Shown: in pieces, positions 16,736 through 25,830 of the stretch
Numbering within the stretch: the first letter of the stretch is position 1
How the letters are laid out: every line of letters begins with the position of its first letter
Origin: Flavobacteriaceae bacterium
GTDB lineage: Bacteria > Bacteroidota > Bacteroidia > Flavobacteriales > Flavobacteriaceae
Assembly: GCA_030835325.1 (NCBI GenBank)
Contig: JAURPF010000160.1
Coordinates: 1 to 45,023, forward strand
Length of the DNA stretch: 45,023 nucleotides
Direction of reading: 5' to 3'
Program-made: the position numbers and the translations under genes
Notes under the pieces: model-generated
Database searches by the model: none
Told to the model about the DNA's origin: nothing
Seen by the model: only the letters and a program-made list of their open reading frames with translations

Positions 16736-17986
16736 ATGAAACTAAAGCGCGTTGTAGTAACAGGCTTAGGAGCTTTGACTCCCATAGGCAATAACAAAGA
16801 TGCTTATTGGGCTGCCCTAATAAGTGGTAAAAGTGGTTGTGCACCTGTGACTTATTTTGATACCGAACATTTCAAAACAAAATTTGCTTGTGAATTAAAA
16901 AATTTCGATGTAACGGACTTCTTAGATCGTAAAGAAGCCCGAAAAATGGATCGGTTTGCGCAATATGCTATGATAGCTTCTGACGAAGCTATCATAGATG
17001 CCAAACTAGATTTAGATGACTTAAACAAATTTAGAGTCGGTGTTATTTGGGGTGCTGGAATTGGCGGAATTGAAACCTTCCAAAACGAGGTAATGAACTT
17101 TGCCAACGGAAATGGAACCCCTAGATTTAATCCCTTTTTTATTCCTAAAATGATAGCAGATATTGCGCCTGGTAATATTTCTATCAAACATGGATTTATG
17201 GGGCCAAACTATACAACCGTATCTGCTTGTGCGTCCTCAGCCAATGCTATTTTTGACGCTTTAAACTTAATTCGTCTTGGACATTGTGATGTCATTGTCA
17301 CTGGCGGAAGTGAAGCAACTATAAATGAATCGGGAATGGGCGGGTTTAATGCAATGCATGCGTTGTCTACAAGAAATGAAAGCCCAGAAACTGCCTCGAG
17401 ACCCTTTGATGGCACCAGAGATGGTTTTGTATTGGGCGAAGGAGCGGGAGCTCTTGTTTTAGAGGATTATGATCACGCCAAATCAAGAGGTGCAAAAATC
17501 TATGCAGAGCTTATTGGTGGCGGACTTTCATCAGACGCCTACCATATGACAGCTCCACATCCTGACGGAGTTGGCGTTATTGCAGTGATGAAAAACTGTT
17601 TGGAAAATGCAGGAATCAAACCAGAAGATGTCGATGCTATTAACACTCATGGAACTTCTACACCACTGGGAGATGTTGCTGAATTAAAAGCAATCTCAGA
17701 AGTGTTTGGATCACATGCCAAAAACATAAATATAAATTCAACGAAATCCATGACTGGCCACTTACTTGGTGCCGCTGGAGCCATTGAAGCTATTTCCGCT
17801 ATTTTATCGATAGAGCATGGCATCGTTCCTCCAACAATCAACCACGTTACTCCAGATGAAAACATTGACCCAGAATTAAACCTCACCCTAAATAAGGCTC
17901 AAAAGCGAGATGTTAAAATCGTGATGAGTAATACGTTTGGTTTTGGGGGTCATAATGCTTGTGTTGTATTTAAGAAATTAGATTAA
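16736..17986 (+). CDS. fabF: Beta-ketoacyl-ACP synthase II
   Basis: This 416-residue condensing enzyme extends acyl-ACP with malonyl-ACP. The Cys-His-His triad is complete: Cys165 in VSACASSANA, His305 in NTHGTSTPLGD and His342 in KSMTGHLLGAAG. The C-terminal SNTFGFGGHNA gate loop is present. Length and motifs are fully typical of FabF rather than FabB. It sits between acpP (16 bp upstream) and rnc (6 bp downstream), a common bacterial operon. Confidence 0.97.
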   Translation: MKLKRVVVTGLGALTPIGNNKDAYWAALISGKSGCAPVTYFDTEHFKTKFACELKNFDVTDFLDRKEARKMDRFAQYAMIASDEAIIDAKLDLDDLNKFRVGVIWGAGIGGIETFQNEVMNFANGNGTPRFNPFFIPKMIADIAPGNISIKHGFMGPNYTTVSACASSANAIFDALNLIRLGHCDVIVTGGSEATINESGMGGFNAMHALSTRNESPETASRPFDGTRDGFVLGEGAGALVLEDYDHAKSRGAKIYAELIGGGLSSDAYHMTAPHPDGVGVIAVMKNCLENAGIKPEDVDAINTHGTSTPLGDVAELKAISEVFGSHAKNININSTKSMTGHLLGAAGAIEAISAILSIEHGIVPPTINHVTPDENIDPELNLTLNKAQKRDVKIVMSNTFGFGGHNACVVFKKLD

Positions 17987-17992
17987 TCTCTA

Positions 17993-18733
17993 TTGATTTC
18001 TTTTCGAAACATATTCAAACCAAATTCTCCTAAAAATACTTCATTAAAGGCTTCTATAAGTCAAATTATTGGTTACCCTCCTAAAAAATTATATTACTAC
18101 ACAAAAGCCTTTACACATGGCTCAACCAATCAAAAAGATTCTTTTGGGAACCCAATAAGCTATGAACGCTTAGAATTTGTTGGGGACGCTATATTAAGTG
18201 CTGTCATTGCCCATTATCTCTTTGAAAAGGTTCTTGATGGTAACGAAGGATATTTAACAAAAATGCGTTCAAAAATTGTCAGCAGAGAACATCTTAACGA
18301 AATAGGAAAAGAACTGGGGCTTTCATCTTTTTTGCTTACAAAAATTCCAATCAGTCAGTTCGGAGATAACATTCATGGTAATTTGTTGGAATCCTTAATT
18401 GGAGCTGTTTTTTTAGATAAAGGATACGCCGTTTGTGAGAAATTTATTTACAAAAGAGTCATTACTCCTCATGTAGACATTGATCTTTTAGAAGGAAAGG
18501 TGATTAGCTACAAAAGCCTTATTATTGAATGGTGTCAAAAAGAAAAGAAACATTTTATTTTTGAAAACCAAAAAGATGCTGGGAAAGACATCCTTAAGCA
18601 TTTTTCTGTAAAACTTCTTATTGACGGAAAAACTATTGCCAAAGCTCGTGCAACTTCAAAAAAGAAAGCAGAGGAACGAGTCTCAAAACGCGCTTATTTT
18701 GCCTTGCAAGGAAAGATTGATAAATCCTATTAA
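17993..18733 (+). CDS. rnc: Ribonuclease III (TTG start)
   Basis: This 246-residue double-strand-specific RNase for rRNA and mRNA processing has the signature YERLEFVGDAIL (57-68; Glu58, Asp65). The second catalytic cluster reads GNLLESLIGAVFLDKG, with Glu133 retained but Asn130 where E. coli has Asp114. A C-terminal dsRNA-binding domain (about 165-240) ends in TSKKKAEERVSKRAYFAL. The start is TTG 17993: an in-frame stop lies at 17984, and no ATG occurs before the core fold. It begins 6 bp after fabF. Confidence 0.93.
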   Translation: MISFRNIFKPNSPKNTSLKASISQIIGYPPKKLYYYTKAFTHGSTNQKDSFGNPISYERLEFVGDAILSAVIAHYLFEKVLDGNEGYLTKMRSKIVSREHLNEIGKELGLSSFLLTKIPISQFGDNIHGNLLESLIGAVFLDKGYAVCEKFIYKRVITPHVDIDLLEGKVISYKSLIIEWCQKEKKHFIFENQKDAGKDILKHFSVKLLIDGKTIAKARATSKKKAEERVSKRAYFALQGKIDKSY

Positions 18734-18848
18734 TCAAAAAACCCTGAAAAACTATAACGTTTTCGTAATAATTTAACTCTAAGTAGCATCAATACGAAGT
18801 CAATTATTGTGTGAATATCTTATATTTACAAAATGTTTATTAAGACAC

Positions 18849-19331
18849 ATGGCAGTACACAAACTTCTTGTTGATGATTTTGAAAATGCAAATTACTCGC
18901 TATTAGCTATCCATAGCGATATTGAAGACTATCGATTGGCATACTTTTTAAACCAAAATTTAGCAATACGGTTAGTGCGCACAAAAGAAGATTTAGATTT
19001 TACAAATTCGACTGCTTCTTTTTCTGTTTTTGAATGGAATGATAACGCTTTACAAACGTCATGGCATCTGATTAAAAACAATTGCCTTGTAGAAAATAGT
19101 GCCGCTATTTCAATGGGCTTATTTGCCGAAAGTAAAGATCGTACATGGACTGTGCAGTCCTTATTGTCAGATCATGCTGCAGTTGATTATTTTTTAAAAA
19201 TTGACAATGGTGGTAGAATTATAAATGAAAAAGAAGTTTTAAATACGATTCAAAACATATCCAAAATATCCACTGCTTACCGTGTGGATGTTTTACAACT
19301 AAAATCAAAAGAACATTTAATATTTAATTAA
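18849..19331 (+). CDS. IPExxxVDY family protein
   Basis: A 160-residue cytosolic protein of a family restricted largely to Bacteroidetes, of unknown function, usually encoded next to pyruvate kinase, as here. The family motif is diverged: residues 106-114 read LSDHAAVDY where IPExxxVDY is expected, followed by the conserved FLKI. The N-terminus MAVHKLLVDDFENANYSLLAIHS fits the family. I chose ATG 18849 rather than an upstream GTG at 18807. Its stop overlaps the pyk start by one base (TAATG), implying coupled translation and perhaps a functional link to the kinase. Confidence 0.8.
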   Translation: MAVHKLLVDDFENANYSLLAIHSDIEDYRLAYFLNQNLAIRLVRTKEDLDFTNSTASFSVFEWNDNALQTSWHLIKNNCLVENSAAISMGLFAESKDRTWTVQSLLSDHAAVDYFLKIDNGGRIINEKEVLNTIQNISKISTAYRVDVLQLKSKEHLIFN

Positions 19332-20779
19332 TGTCACACAAAAGAAAGAAAACAAAAATAGTCGCAACTCTAGGGCCAGCAATTAGTTCAAAGGAAATGC
19401 TCCTAAAAATGGTTGCTGCTGGTGTTAATGTATTTAGAATTAATTTTTCACATGCAGACTATGAGGATGTAAAAACCCGTATCAAAAACATTCGAGAGAT
19501 CAATGAAGAACATGGTTACAATGCTTCTGTTTTAGCAGATTTACAAGGCCCTAAACTACGTGTAGGTGTCATGAAAGATGATGTGGTTGTAAACCCAGGC
19601 GATGAAATTATATTTGCTACAGGCAAACGTTTTGAAGGCACTAAAGAACGCGTTTATATGACCTATGAACGTTTTCCTTTAGACACAAATCCAGGCGAAC
19701 GTATTTTATTGGATGATGGGAAACTTCTTTTTGAAGTCATTTCAAGTAATCAAAAAGATGAGGTAAAGGCCAAAGTCATTCAAGGAGGTCCTTTGAAGTC
19801 CAAAAAAGGGGTGAACTTACCCAATACTGATATTTCACAACCAGCACTTACCGAAAAAGATAAAGAAGATGCGATATTTGCAATTTCTCAAGAAGTGGAT
19901 TGGATGGCACTTTCGTTTGTAAGACACCCAGAGGATTTAATGGAATTACAAGATTTAATTGCCAAACACAGTGCTTATAAAATTCCAATTATCGCCAAAA
20001 TAGAAAAACCAGAGGCGGTAGAAAATATTGATAAAATTGTTGCGTATTGCGATGGGTTAATGGTTGCCAGAGGCGATTTGGGGGTTGAAATTCCAGCGCA
20101 TCAAGTCCCTTTAATTCAAAAACAATTGGTTCTAAAAGCCAAGAAAGCACGTATCCCTGTCATTATTGCGACCCAAATGATGGAATCAATGATTAGTAGC
20201 CTTACGCCTTCGCGCGCCGAGGTTAATGACGTCGCCAACTCCGTAATGGACGGTGCAGATGCCGTAATGCTTTCTGGTGAGACTTCTGTAGGACAATATC
20301 CTGTTCAAGTGATTGAAAAAATGTCAGATATTATAAAAGCTGTCGAAAGTTCAGAGTTGATTAATGTGCCTCAGAACCCACCACAGATTCGTACAAAGCG
20401 TTACATTACAAAGTCTATTTGCTATCATGCTGCAAATATGGCGAACGAAATTAACGCGCGTGCCATTTCAACCTTAACAAACAGTGGATATACCGCCTTT
20501 CAGATTTCAGCTTGGCGTCCTGATGCTCATATTCTTGTATTTTCATCGAACAAACGAATTATTCCTCAGTTGAATTTACTGTGGGGAGTTCGTGCCTTTC
20601 ATTATGACAAATTTAAGTCTACAGACCAAACAATCAACGATGTGAATAAAATTGCTTTTGATAAGGGCTACGTGGAAAAAGGCGATATGGTCATTAGTTT
20701 GGCGGCTATGCCAATGAAAGAAAAAGGGATGGTTAATACATTAAGAGTGAGTGAAGTAAAGGACTACTCAAAAGAATAA
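19331..20779 (+). CDS. pyk: Pyruvate kinase
   Basis: This 482-residue glycolytic enzyme makes pyruvate and ATP from PEP and ADP. Motifs: RINFSHAD (36-43), active-site IIAKIEKPE with Lys223 and Glu225, ARGDLGVEIP (Asp249), and MLSGETSVGQYP. Domains A and B are followed by a standard C-terminal allosteric domain (about 345-480), without an extra PEP-utiliser domain. It is translationally coupled to the IPExxxVDY gene. It converges on ilvA with only 24 bp between stops. Confidence 0.97.
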   Translation: MSHKRKKTKIVATLGPAISSKEMLLKMVAAGVNVFRINFSHADYEDVKTRIKNIREINEEHGYNASVLADLQGPKLRVGVMKDDVVVNPGDEIIFATGKRFEGTKERVYMTYERFPLDTNPGERILLDDGKLLFEVISSNQKDEVKAKVIQGGPLKSKKGVNLPNTDISQPALTEKDKEDAIFAISQEVDWMALSFVRHPEDLMELQDLIAKHSAYKIPIIAKIEKPEAVENIDKIVAYCDGLMVARGDLGVEIPAHQVPLIQKQLVLKAKKARIPVIIATQMMESMISSLTPSRAEVNDVANSVMDGADAVMLSGETSVGQYPVQVIEKMSDIIKAVESSELINVPQNPPQIRTKRYITKSICYHAANMANEINARAISTLTNSGYTAFQISAWRPDAHILVFSSNKRIIPQLNLLWGVRAFHYDKFKSTDQTINDVNKIAFDKGYVEKGDMVISLAAMPMKEKGMVNTLRVSEVKDYSKE

Positions 20780-20798
20780 ATTGGCACTACATATAGAA

Positions 20799-20847
20799 AC
20801 TATCTAAACTAAAAATTGAAATAGATCCGGTTTTTCGTTTAGATAGT
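20799..20847. terminator. Inverted repeat across the pyk/ilvA convergent ends
   Basis: ACTATCTAAAC (20799-20809) and GTTTAGATAGT (20837-20847) form a perfect 11-bp inverted repeat with a 27-nt loop. The right arm lies in the last codons of ilvA and the left arm spans its stop. No T-run follows on the plus strand, so intrinsic termination is uncertain; an mRNA 3'-end stabiliser is equally possible. Confidence 0.4.
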
Positions 20848-22066
20848 CTCCATAAAAATTATATTCTTTCATTTTTGCAACCAAGGGCTCTAGATCGTGT
20901 TGAGATTTTAGCTCAATTCCCACCACTGCAACATCATTTTCTCTGTTCGCCTTTTTAGTGTATTCAAAGTGTGTGATGTCATCATTCGGTCCTAATATAT
21001 CCACTACAAACTCTCGCAAAGCACCCGCCCGTTGCGGAAACGTCACTATAAAGTAATGTTTTAGGTTTGAGTAGAGTAATGCACGTTCTTTAATTTCGGC
21101 AGTTCGTGTAATATCATTATTTCCTCCGCTAATAATACACACCACATTTTTCCCTTTAATTTCGTCTTTATATTCCTCCAAAGCAGATACGCTTAATGCG
21201 CCAGCAGGTTCGGCTATAATGGCTTCCTTATTATATAAATCTAATATTGTTTGACACGCATTACCCTCATGAATCGTAATCATGTCATATAGGTTGTTCT
21301 TACAAATCGTAAAATTTTTATCTCCAACACGCTTGACTGCTGCGCCATCTACAAAATTATCGATCGTTTCCAGTTCTACAACTTCCCCTTTTTGAAACGC
21401 CATTTTCATGGAAGGAGCACCTTCTGGCTCCACACCAATGATTTTGGTAGTTGGAGATAACAGTTTAAAAACCGTGGACAGCCCCGAAGCAAGCCCACCT
21501 CCACCAACGGCTACAAATATATAATCGATGGGAGTCTCTGTTTGGTGAATCAATTCCAAGCCTAATGTTGCCTGCCCCTCTATCACTCTTTCGTCGTTGA
21601 AAGGGTGTATGAATGTTTTCTGGCGTTCTGTACAATCTTTTATAGCAGCATTGTATGCATCGTCAAAACTGTCACCTATCAGAGTGATTTTGACATAGTG
21701 CTCCCCAAACATTTTGACTCGCTCAATTTTTTGATTCGGGGTGGTGGACGGCATAAAAATAGTCCCCTGTATCTTTAGTAGTTTACAGGATAATGCAACT
21801 CCTTGAGCGTGATTTCCTGCACTTGCACATACTACTCCGTTAGCAGCTTCTTCCTCGGTTAAAGAAGACATTTTGTTATAGGCTCCTCTAATTTTATAAG
21901 ACCGAACGACCTGTAAATCTTCGCGTTTAAAGCTAATGTTACAATCATATGTTGATGAATACTGCATGTTGGGAACCAAAGGCGTGATGTTGGCCACGCC
22001 TTCCAGTTTTTTTGCAGCAGCTTCAACTGCTTCAATCGTTGGAAAATAAAGAGTCGTGTCGGACAT
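20804..22066 (-). CDS. ilvA: Threonine ammonia-lyase (threonine deaminase)
   Basis: This 420-residue PLP enzyme makes 2-oxobutyrate from threonine, the first committed step to isoleucine. The PLP lysine is Lys58 in RSYKIRGAYNKM. The glycine-rich phosphate loop VAVGGGGLASGLS and the SGGNND motif are present. The C-terminal part (about 335-420, YFIVTFPQRAGALREFV) is a single ACT-like regulatory domain, the shorter form of IlvA. It is the last gene of the ilv operon, 5 bp after ilvC. Confidence 0.95.
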   Translation of the reverse strand: MSDTTLYFPTIEAVEAAAKKLEGVANITPLVPNMQYSSTYDCNISFKREDLQVVRSYKIRGAYNKMSSLTEEEAANGVVCASAGNHAQGVALSCKLLKIQGTIFMPSTTPNQKIERVKMFGEHYVKITLIGDSFDDAYNAAIKDCTERQKTFIHPFNDERVIEGQATLGLELIHQTETPIDYIFVAVGGGGLASGLSTVFKLLSPTTKIIGVEPEGAPSMKMAFQKGEVVELETIDNFVDGAAVKRVGDKNFTICKNNLYDMITIHEGNACQTILDLYNKEAIIAEPAGALSVSALEEYKDEIKGKNVVCIISGGNNDITRTAEIKERALLYSNLKHYFIVTFPQRAGALREFVVDILGPNDDITHFEYTKKANRENDVAVVGIELKSQHDLEPLVAKMKEYNFYGDYLNEKPDLFQFLV

Positions 22067-22071
22067 TCGTT

Positions 22072-23550
22072 TTAGGCGTCTGTTTTTATAACTTTCATTG
22101 CTGTCATAGAAGCTCTTAATTTTGCTCCTACTGCTTCTACTGGGTGGTTTCTAATAATCGCATTAATTCTAATTAATTCTTGATTATCAACTCCGTTCTC
22201 AGAACTGAATGATTTACCAATAACGTTTGTTTTTATAGTCTTCATAAAGTCTGTTAACAACGGTTTACAAGCATGGTCAAATAAATAGCAACCATATTCT
22301 GCTGTATCAGAGATTACACGATTCATTTCGGCTAATTTCATTCTTGCAATTGTATTTGCAATTAATGGTGTTTCGTGTAAAGACTCGTAATATGCAGAAG
22401 CGGCAATAATACCAGAATCTGTCATTGATTCAAAGGCTAGTTCAACACCGGCTCTAACAAAAGCAACTAATAAAGTTCCGTGGTCAAAATATTCTTGTTC
22501 TGTAATGTCTTGTGTTGTAATTGTTTGCTTTTCAAAGGCGGTTTCTCCTGTAGCCGCTCTCCAAGTTAATAAATTTTTATCATCATTCGCCCAGTCTTCC
22601 ATCATTGTTTTAGAAAAATGACCCGTCATTATATCATCCATATGTTTTTGGAACAAGGGACGCATAATTTCTTTTAATTCTTCGGAAAGTCTAAAGGCTT
22701 CTAATTTTGCAGGATTCGACAGTCTATCCATCATATTGGTAATCCCTCCATGCTTTAAAGCCTCGGTTACAGTTTCCCATCCGTATTGAATTAATTTAGC
22801 GGCATACCCAGCATCAATTCCTTCTTCTACCATTTTATCAAAAGATAAAATTGCTCCTGTTTGTAACAAGCCACATAAAATGGTTTGTTCTCCCATTAAA
22901 TCAGACTTTACCTCAGCAACAAATGAAGATTCTAATACACCTGCTCTGTGACCCCCTGTAGCAACTGCATAGGCTTTTGCTTGTGACCAACCTTTTCCTT
23001 CGGGATCGTTTTCTGGATGTACTGCGATTAATGTTGGTACTCCAAATCCTCTTTTAAATTCTTCTCTAACTTCAGAACCAGGACATTTTGGTGCAACCAT
23101 AATTACGGTTAAGTCTTCACGAATTTGCATTCCCTCTTCAACAATATTAAAACCATGAGAATAAGATAGTGTGGCTCCTTTTTTTAGTAAAGGCATAATT
23201 GTTTTTACCACGTTTGTGTGTTGCTTATCTGGTGTCAGGTTAATAACTACATCTGCAGATGGCAATAATTCTTCGTACGGTCCAACATTAAAATTGTTAG
23301 ATGTTGCATTTACATAAGACTCTCTTTTTTGGTCTATCGCAGCTTGTCTTAGGGTATAAGCAATATCTAAACCAGAATCTCTCATGTTTAAACCTTGGTT
23401 TAAACCTTGAGCTCCACAACCTACAATAACAATTTTCTTGCCTTTTAGTGCGGCTACTCCATCTTCAAATTCTGAAGCGTCCATAAAACGACATTTCCCT
23501 AATTGCTCTAATTTTTCTCTTAATGTTAATGTGTTGAAATAATTTGCCAT
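22072..23550 (-). CDS. ilvC: Ketol-acid reductoisomerase (long class II form)
   Basis: A 492-residue enzyme that isomerises and reduces acetolactate or acetohydroxybutyrate with NADPH. The Rossmann motif [15 protein letters not shown] is at 41-55. The magnesium-binding acidic residues lie in the knotted domain ([12 protein letters not shown]), and a second knotted repeat gives the E. coli-like length of about 490 rather than the 330-residue class I. It lies 4 bp after ilvN and 5 bp before ilvA in one operon. Confidence 0.96.
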   Translation of the reverse strand: MANYFNTLTLREKLEQLGKCRFMDASEFEDGVAALKGKKIVIVGCGAQGLNQGLNMRDSGLDIAYTLRQAAIDQKRESYVNATSNNFNVGPYEELLPSADVVINLTPDKQHTNVVKTIMPLLKKGATLSYSHGFNIVEEGMQIREDLTVIMVAPKCPGSEVREEFKRGFGVPTLIAVHPENDPEGKGWSQAKAYAVATGGHRAGVLESSFVAEVKSDLMGEQTILCGLLQTGAILSFDKMVEEGIDAGYAAKLIQYGWETVTEALKHGGITNMMDRLSNPAKLEAFRLSEELKEIMRPLFQKHMDDIMTGHFSKTMMEDWANDDKNLLTWRAATGETAFEKQTITTQDITEQEYFDHGTLLVAFVRAGVELAFESMTDSGIIAASAYYESLHETPLIANTIARMKLAEMNRVISDTAEYGCYLFDHACKPLLTDFMKTIKTNVIGKSFSSENGVDNQELIRINAIIRNHPVEAVGAKLRASMTAMKVIKTDA

Positions 23551-23554
23551 TTTC

Positions 23555-24085
23555 TTAATTTTTGAATGCGTTTAGCATTTCCGTTATTTTTAATTTATCT
23601 TTAGTTATTGCGATGCGTCCTGATCGTACAAATTGCATGACTCCAAAGACGTTTAGTTCCCTATGTAAAATTTCTAATTCGCTTCGACGTCCTGATTTTT
23701 CGAGCACAAAAAACTCTTTATTTACAGTAACGATTCGTGCATTGCTTTCTTTAATTATATTTTGAATTTGTCGCTCTTCAAACAATAAATCTGATTTGAT
23801 TTTGAACAAGCAAGATTCTTGATAAATGGTATCTTCATCCGTATGAAAATACGCTTTTATAACCTCTACTTGTTTTTCAATTTGACCAATTATTTTTTTG
23901 ACGCTCTCTTCCGTCATATTCACCAAAATAGTGAATCGCGACACGGCCTCAATTTCGGAGGCGGAAATATTGAGGCTTTCAATGTTGAGGTGTCTTCTCT
24001 GAAAAATTGCTGAAATTCGATTGAGCAATCCTATATTGTTTTCAGTATATATTGAAATTGTATAAAGTTGTTTTTCTGTTTCCAT
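23555..24085 (-). CDS. ilvN: Acetolactate synthase small (regulatory) subunit
   Basis: This 176-residue regulatory subunit begins [19 protein letters not shown], the start of an ACT domain (about 5-80) that senses valine. A second conserved domain follows (about 85-170). I start at ATG 24085 because an upstream extension overlaps ilvB and does not resemble the family. It follows the ilvB stop by 2 bp, ensuring balanced synthesis of the holoenzyme. Confidence 0.93.
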   Translation of the reverse strand: METEKQLYTISIYTENNIGLLNRISAIFQRRHLNIESLNISASEIEAVSRFTILVNMTEESVKKIIGQIEKQVEVIKAYFHTDEDTIYQESCLFKIKSDLLFEERQIQNIIKESNARIVTVNKEFFVLEKSGRRSELEILHRELNVFGVMQFVRSGRIAITKDKLKITEMLNAFKN

Positions 24086-24087
24086 TC

Positions 24088-25821
24088 TTATTCTAATCTT
24101 ATCTCTGAAACCGATGCTCCCGACGGAACCATTGGAAATACGTTGTTTTCTTTTTCTACACAAACTTCTAAGAAGTACGGTTCATCACTGGCAATCATTT
24201 CTTTTACTGCAGCAGCCAAATTTTCTCTTTTGGTTACTTTTTTTGCTTCTATATAATAGCCTTGTGCAATTGCTACAAAGTTAGGATTCACCATTTCGGT
24301 TGAGGCATAACGCTTGTCAAAAAATAGTTGTTGCCATTGACGTACCATTCCTAAAAACTCATTATTCAATACGACTATTTTCACAGGTACTTTGTTCTGA
24401 AAAATAGTACCTAATTCTTGGATCGTCATTTGATAGCCGCCGTCTCCAATAATCGCAACAACTTCCCTTTCTGGAGCCGCCATTTTAGCACCAATCGCTG
24501 CTGGCAATGCAAAACCCATCGTTCCAAGACCACCGGAAGTGATGTTACTTTTACTAACGTTAAAGTCCGCATAACGACAGGCAATCATTTGATGTTGCCC
24601 CACATCTGTAACAATCGCTGCTTCGCCTTTGGTTTGGATGTTTATTTCTTTAAGTACTTCGCCCATAGTAAGGCCTTTGGCCGTTGGATAAAGGTCATTT
24701 TTGATGACTTTATCGTACTCAATAGTATATAAATCCTTAAATTTCTGCAACCAATCTGGATGTGAATTAGTTTTTAGCAATGATACTAATTTTTTCAAAC
24801 TTGTTTTGGCATCTCCCAAAACTGCGACGTCTGTTTTTACGTTTTTGTCAATTTCTGCGGGATCGATTTCAAAATGAATAATTTTGGCTTGTGTTGCATA
24901 CTCGTCTAATTTTCCTGTCACACGATCGTCAAATCGCATTCCAATTGCGATCAATACGTCACATTCATTTGTCAGCACGTTAGGAGCATAATTTCCATGC
25001 ATTCCAACCATCCCAACATTTAATGGGTGTACGGTGGGAATTGCTGAAGCGCCCAAAATAGTCCAGGCGGATGGGATTCCTGTTTTTTCAATCACAGCCT
25101 TCAATTCTTCTTCTGCTTTACCAAGAATCACACCTTGGCCCCAAACAATCATCGGTTTTTTAGCAGAATTGATAAGCGCAGCGGCAGCGGTAATAGAATT
25201 TTCATCTATTTCTGGAACAGGCTTATAACTACGAACGCCTGTACATTTTTTGTATTGGAAGTCAAATTCTTCGAATTGGGCATCCTTTGTTATGTCAATT
25301 AAAACAGGTCCTGGGCGACCACTTCTAGCAATATAAAAAGCACGCGCAATCACTTCTGGGATTTGTGATGCTTTTGTGATTTGATGATTCCACTTAGTAA
25401 CAGGGGTGGAAATTCCAACAATATCTGTTTCCTGAAATGCATCGCTCCCTAACAAATGGGATGGTACTTGCCCTGTAATACACACAATTGGTGTTGAGTC
25501 TATTTGTGCGTCTGCTATTCCTGTGATTAAGTTGGTTGCACCGGGTCCCGAAGTCGCCATAGCAACACCTACTTTTCCAGAAATACGTGCATAGCCTTGA
25601 GCGGCATGAGCGGCACATTGTTCGTGTCTTGTAAGGACGTGGTTTATTTTGCCTTCATATTTGTAGAGTTCATCATACACGGGCATAATGGCTCCGCCAG
25701 GATAACCATATAAAACCTCTACGCCTTCGGCTAGTAGACATCTTACAATTGCTTCACTTCCTGAAATACGATCTTTTGGTTGCTCTAAGTATTCCTTTTG
25801 TTTGGAGGTTAGTGTTTCCAT
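24088..25821 (-). CDS. ilvB: Acetolactate synthase large (catalytic) subunit
   Basis: This 577-residue ThDP-dependent enzyme condenses two pyruvates, or pyruvate plus 2-oxobutyrate. The ThDP-activating Glu67 is in LTRHEQCAAHAAQGYA. The C-terminal ThDP/Mg motif is GDGGYQMTIQELGTI, with a downstream NN pair. A short N-terminal extension (1-18) precedes the conserved ISGSEAIVRCLL. It lies 9 bp after ilvD and 2 bp before ilvN. Confidence 0.96.
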   Translation of the reverse strand: METLTSKQKEYLEQPKDRISGSEAIVRCLLAEGVEVLYGYPGGAIMPVYDELYKYEGKINHVLTRHEQCAAHAAQGYARISGKVGVAMATSGPGATNLITGIADAQIDSTPIVCITGQVPSHLLGSDAFQETDIVGISTPVTKWNHQITKASQIPEVIARAFYIARSGRPGPVLIDITKDAQFEEFDFQYKKCTGVRSYKPVPEIDENSITAAAALINSAKKPMIVWGQGVILGKAEEELKAVIEKTGIPSAWTILGASAIPTVHPLNVGMVGMHGNYAPNVLTNECDVLIAIGMRFDDRVTGKLDEYATQAKIIHFEIDPAEIDKNVKTDVAVLGDAKTSLKKLVSLLKTNSHPDWLQKFKDLYTIEYDKVIKNDLYPTAKGLTMGEVLKEINIQTKGEAAIVTDVGQHQMIACRYADFNVSKSNITSGGLGTMGFALPAAIGAKMAAPEREVVAIIGDGGYQMTIQELGTIFQNKVPVKIVVLNNEFLGMVRQWQQLFFDKRYASTEMVNPNFVAIAQGYYIEAKKVTKRENLAAAVKEMIASDEPYFLEVCVEKENNVFPMVPSGASVSEIRLE

Positions 25822-25830
25822 AATTTTATT

